Source: Flavobacterium fontis
GTDB lineage: Bacteria > Bacteroidota > Bacteroidia > Flavobacteriales > Flavobacteriaceae
Reading direction: 5' to 3'
DNA length: 64,000 bases
Assembly: GCF_900129405.1 (NCBI RefSeq)
Contig: NZ_FQVQ01000004.1
Coordinates: forward strand, 179,886-243,885
The notes under the pieces were generated by a model, which made no database searches, was not told where the DNA came from, and saw only the letters and a list, made by a program, of their open reading frames with translations. Shown piece after piece: positions 60,916-64,000 of this stretch; within the stretch, counting starts at the first letter, position 1; each line of letters begins with the position of its first letter. Made by a program: the position numbers and the translations under genes.

Positions 60916-60923
60916 TAACTTTG
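60916..60923 (+). promoter_or_regulatory. -7 box for the adhesin gene
   Basis: TAACTTTG matches TAnnTTTG and ends 24 bases before the ATG at 60948. A clear -33 TTG is not seen. Confidence 0.6.
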
Positions 60924-60947
60924 TGTCCCTTTAAAAAACGGAAACAC

Positions 60948-63900
60948 ATGATTTTACGGAATTATTGGCGCCTCGTCGTTTTATCATTAACGCTCTTTAT
61001 TTCGAATAATTCGAATAGTCAATGTTTTGAGATTGAATCGATTTTGGTCGATGCTTGCTCGCCTACGAATCCAACCAATGAAGAAGGTTTCAATGAGATG
61101 GTTCGTTTTAGAGTGGGTCCCAACCCCTTAAATACAGCCAATTTAAACGTAACCTGGCCCAATAATCCTTGGGGGGGGATTATCCAGAATGCGGCCACAG
61201 CCAATATTGTGACGCAATTGAATGCCAGTATCGCCACTGCGGGGAATTGTGGACAGATATTAGAACCCACAGGTGGCGTTTTACCTGCCAATGCGACGGT
61301 GTTTTTGGTCACCAGTCAAAACATCAATGTGACGTTCAATTCCTTTGCTACGTTGACCACAACGGTGTATATGATTTTTCAAAATAATGCCAGTAATATT
61401 GGAGGGCATTTTGCCAACTACAATACGATTCCGGGAACGCGAACCTTAGTCATGTCTTTTGGAGGGGCTTGTACGGATACGGTGACTTATGAACGTAGTT
61501 TATTGATCAATAACACAGGAGGATACGGTGGACCGCTTCCTGCGCAAGACGGAGCGACGGTTAATTTTAACCCCGCTGGCGTTCCTACCTATGTCAACAA
61601 CGGTTGTTTGGCTCCTGTGGTTCCTTTTACTGTAAATGCTGGGACAACCCAAACGGCTTGTCGAGGCGCAACGATTTCCCTTAACGGAACAGCCCAAGGA
61701 TTTCAATCCGTATTATGGTCGGCCCCCGCGGGAACTTTTGTGGGCAGTCCAGCTATATTAAATCCTACGTTCACCTTACCCACCACGGGTAACAGTGTAA
61801 CGCTAACGCTCACGGCGACCAATATTTGCGGTTTGGTGATCAATTCAACCGTGACTATAAATTTCACTGCGGTACCCACTCCTACCGTTACAACACCCGT
61901 AAATTATTGTCAAAATCAAACCGCTACGCCCTTGTCGGCTACAGCGTCAACTGGGGGAACGTTAAACTGGTACGGCACCAATGCGACAGGAGGAACAGCC
62001 TCACCCACGCCCCCAATTCCAGCCACGTCCACGTTGGGAACGTTTACCTATTATGTGAGTCAAACGATTGCCGGTTGTGAAAGTGAGCGCGTTCCGATTA
62101 CGGTGGTTATTGCCAATACAGGACCTTCTTTGAACTTGTTTTGTGATTTGGCTAGTCCGAATACCACGCCCACGTCCTTGAATTTTGATTTTTCCAATGT
62201 AGGACAAACCAATTTCACCTACACGTACACCATTGCTGGGGGTACTCCAGTTACAGGAACATGGGTTGCCCCCTCGAATTTTACAGTGACGGGATTGACA
62301 CCTGGGACATCGGTTACGTTTACCTTACAAGCCAATGGGGTATCGTGTGTTTCCCCGATGACTGTTACTTGTAACACCCCGTGTCAAACGTTTACCAATC
62401 CGAATTTTGCTCCTATCGCACCGATATGTCAGGGGAGCACTCCGCCGCCTTTACCAACTACTTCACCCAATGGAATTAGCGGAACATGGACTCCTGCCAC
62501 CATTAATCCCAATGCCTCAGGAACTTATACGTTCAATCCGGATTCTATTTTATTCCCCTGTGCGAATCCGCAAACCTTGAATGTAACGATTACACCCCAA
62601 GTAACTCCTACTTTTACCCCTATTGGACCGCTTTGTGTGGGAACCTCTTTTACACTACCAACCACCTCTACCAATGGAATTCAGGGGACTTGGACACCCG
62701 CACCTAACTTTGGCGCAACCACAACGTATACCTTTACCCCGATCAACAGTGCTTGTGCTACATCGACTACCTTAACTGTGACGATGAACCCTGTTATCAC
62801 ACCCACTTTTCCCTACACAGACATTACTTTGTGTGAAGGGACTCCCATTACAACCGTGTTATTAATGAATACCTCCAACAATGGTATTATAGGGACTTGG
62901 AATCCTGCTTCAATCAACACGAATCTTCTTGGGACAACCATTTATACTTTTACCCCAAACGCAGGGCAATGTGCAGTTAACTTTTCTTTTGAAATAACCA
63001 TTACACCAAATGTAACACCCACGTTTAACACGCCGCCCTCGTATTGCCAAGGAGCCACCATAGCGGCTTTACCTACAATATCCAATAATGGAATTACAGG
63101 TACATGGTCGCCTGCCATAAACAACAATTCAACCACCACTTACACCTTTACGCCCATCGCGAATCAATGCGCCACAACGACCACGATAACCATTACAATA
63201 AATCCGCGTATTACCCCTACTTTCCCAGCTTTGGGTCCGTATTGTGTAGGAACTGCGGTTAACCCATTGCCTACTACCTCCTCGAATGGAATTGTTGGAA
63301 CATGGAGCCCAGCTTTTAATCCCAACGCAACCACCACTTACACCTTTACACCGAATGCTGGACAATGTGCAAATTCGACTACGCTCACGATTACGATAAC
63401 TCCTTTAGCAACCCCAACGTTCACTGCGATTAGTCCCATTTGTATTAATACTACTTTCCCTACCCTACCTACGACTTCTACCAATGGAATCACAGGAACA
63501 TGGTCACCAGCCCTCAATAATACGGCAACAACCACCTACACCTTTACACCCAATGCAGGACAATGTGCTTCAACAACCACATTGACTGTAACCGTAATCA
63601 ATAATTCAAACATTCCTGTATTTACGATTGCACCCAATCAATGTCCAGGAATTCCTTCACCGCTTCCTACGATTTCCAATAATGGAATTTCTGGTGTTTG
63701 GACACCACCGTATACGCCCAATACTTCAAACACATATACGTTTACCCCCAATGCGGGACAGTGTGCTACTGCAGTTACGCAATCCATAACGATTATTGCC
63801 TCACCTCCCGCCAACACCCCCACCCCATACGAAGTGTGTGATGACAACAACGATGGTGTGGCGTGTACTTTTGTGTTGGGCACGAAGACTCCGGAGATTA

Positions 63901-64000
63901 CCACTAATCCCAACGTGCAGGTGAGTTACCACTTAACCCCCACCGATGCGCAAACTGGGTTTAATCCGATTGCGCCCAACCAGCCGTTTTGCAACAACGA
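60948..64000 (+). CDS. Giant secreted repeat adhesin (partial, runs off the window)
   Basis: An open frame of at least 1017 codons starts MILRNYWRLVVLSLTLFISN, a signal peptide ending near SNSQC. Residues about 25-220 form a unique head. Ig-like segments follow, then at least seven repeats of 66-69 residues, seen at about 62469, 62673, 62880, 63087, 63285, 63483 and 63681, each with NGI.GTW.P and TYTFTPNAGQCA. After 63830 a different unit begins with EVCDDNNDGV, of a kind common in gliding-motility-associated proteins with type B T9SS ends. It probably acts on the cell surface in adhesion or gliding. The C-terminus is outside the window. Confidence 0.88.
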   Translation, partial: MILRNYWRLVVLSLTLFISNNSNSQCFEIESILVDACSPTNPTNEEGFNEMVRFRVGPNPLNTANLNVTWPNNPWGGIIQNAATANIVTQLNASIATAGNCGQILEPTGGVLPANATVFLVTSQNINVTFNSFATLTTTVYMIFQNNASNIGGHFANYNTIPGTRTLVMSFGGACTDTVTYERSLLINNTGGYGGPLPAQDGATVNFNPAGVPTYVNNGCLAPVVPFTVNAGTTQTACRGATISLNGTAQGFQSVLWSAPAGTFVGSPAILNPTFTLPTTGNSVTLTLTATNICGLVINSTVTINFTAVPTPTVTTPVNYCQNQTATPLSATASTGGTLNWYGTNATGGTASPTPPIPATSTLGTFTYYVSQTIAGCESERVPITVVIANTGPSLNLFCDLASPNTTPTSLNFDFSNVGQTNFTYTYTIAGGTPVTGTWVAPSNFTVTGLTPGTSVTFTLQANGVSCVSPMTVTCNTPCQTFTNPNFAPIAPICQGSTPPPLPTTSPNGISGTWTPATINPNASGTYTFNPDSILFPCANPQTLNVTITPQVTPTFTPIGPLCVGTSFTLPTTSTNGIQGTWTPAPNFGATTTYTFTPINSACATSTTLTVTMNPVITPTFPYTDITLCEGTPITTVLLMNTSNNGIIGTWNPASINTNLLGTTIYTFTPNAGQCAVNFSFEITITPNVTPTFNTPPSYCQGATIAALPTISNNGITGTWSPAINNNSTTTYTFTPIANQCATTTTITITINPRITPTFPALGPYCVGTAVNPLPTTSSNGIVGTWSPAFNPNATTTYTFTPNAGQCANSTTLTITITPLATPTFTAISPICINTTFPTLPTTSTNGITGTWSPALNNTATTTYTFTPNAGQCASTTTLTVTVINNSNIPVFTIAPNQCPGIPSPLPTISNNGISGVWTPPYTPNTSNTYTFTPNAGQCATAVTQSITIIASPPANTPTPYEVCDDNNDGVACTFVLGTKTPEITTNPNVQVSYHLTPTDAQTGFNPIAPNQPFCNN

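Overview
The window looks like chromosomal DNA of a member of the Flavobacteriaceae (Bacteroidota), most like Flavobacterium. Several independent signs agree. Promoters carry the Bacteroidota -7 box TAnnTTTG, often with an upstream TTG or TTTG. Secreted proteins end in type IX secretion (T9SS) sorting domains. ClpC, GyrA, KdsB and a Bacteroidota-type PEP carboxylase are of the expected kinds. Intergenic gaps hold palindromic repeats and short heptamer or decamer microsatellites. No phage, transposase or CRISPR array was seen.

Layout. 1-616: four 85-bp tandem repeats that run into a minus-strand tRNA cluster (Arg-TCT, Pro-TGG, Ser-GCT). 864-11405: housekeeping genes (thiolase, NlpC/P60 peptidase, TPR protein, gyrA, clpC, a retropepsin-RimK fusion, a DUF1304 membrane protein). 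11419-15645: envelope proteins, including a von Willebrand A protein with a T9SS tail next to an OmpA-like protein. 15652-22371: hutH, then the threonine operon thrABC with a threonine-rich leader peptide. 22560-28805: a potassium locus (short KdpD-like kinase, KdpE-like regulator, Kup, small protein, porin, papain-like lipoprotein). 28831-34328: proline dehydrogenase, aroB, and polyamine genes (speA and a deoxyhypusine-synthase-like enzyme). 34436-39067: DinB protein and the methionine branch metY-metX-hom, preceded by an attenuator-like leader that encodes a 28-residue peptide with seven Met and five Cys. 39244-55160: ppc, an Lrp/AsnC regulator, M14 peptidase, lipoprotein, acyltransferase, a spermidine-synthase-like protein overlapping a K+ channel, kdsB, mnmE, a degenerate caspase-like protein, an orphan histidine kinase, a secreted endonuclease I and a TlpA-like lipoprotein. 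55273-58226: tRNA-Tyr followed by a repeat-rich accessory stretch holding one AT-rich NACHT NTPase gene bracketed by inverted repeats, a strong candidate for a horizontally acquired defence gene. 58227-64000: a secreted GH3 beta-glucosidase and the first 3 kb of a giant repeat-containing adhesin that runs off the window.

How the genes work together. Aspartate-family metabolism is split into two regulated arms. The fused aspartokinase/homoserine dehydrogenase ThrA sits with ThrB and ThrC behind a threonine-codon leader. A second, monofunctional homoserine dehydrogenase sits with MetX and MetY behind a Met/Cys-codon leader. The potassium genes form a sensing-plus-uptake unit without KdpFABC. 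SpeA and the DHS-like enzyme suggest a homospermidine-type polyamine route.

The observations most worth checking are the Met/Cys leader peptide with its terminator and a possible competing antiterminator (38764-39067), the inverted-repeat-bracketed NACHT gene (56078-57943), the tRNA-derived terminator array (1-404), promoters whose -7 box ends 4-5 bases before an ATG (candidate leaderless transcripts), and the unannotated 57-residue ORF before speA.
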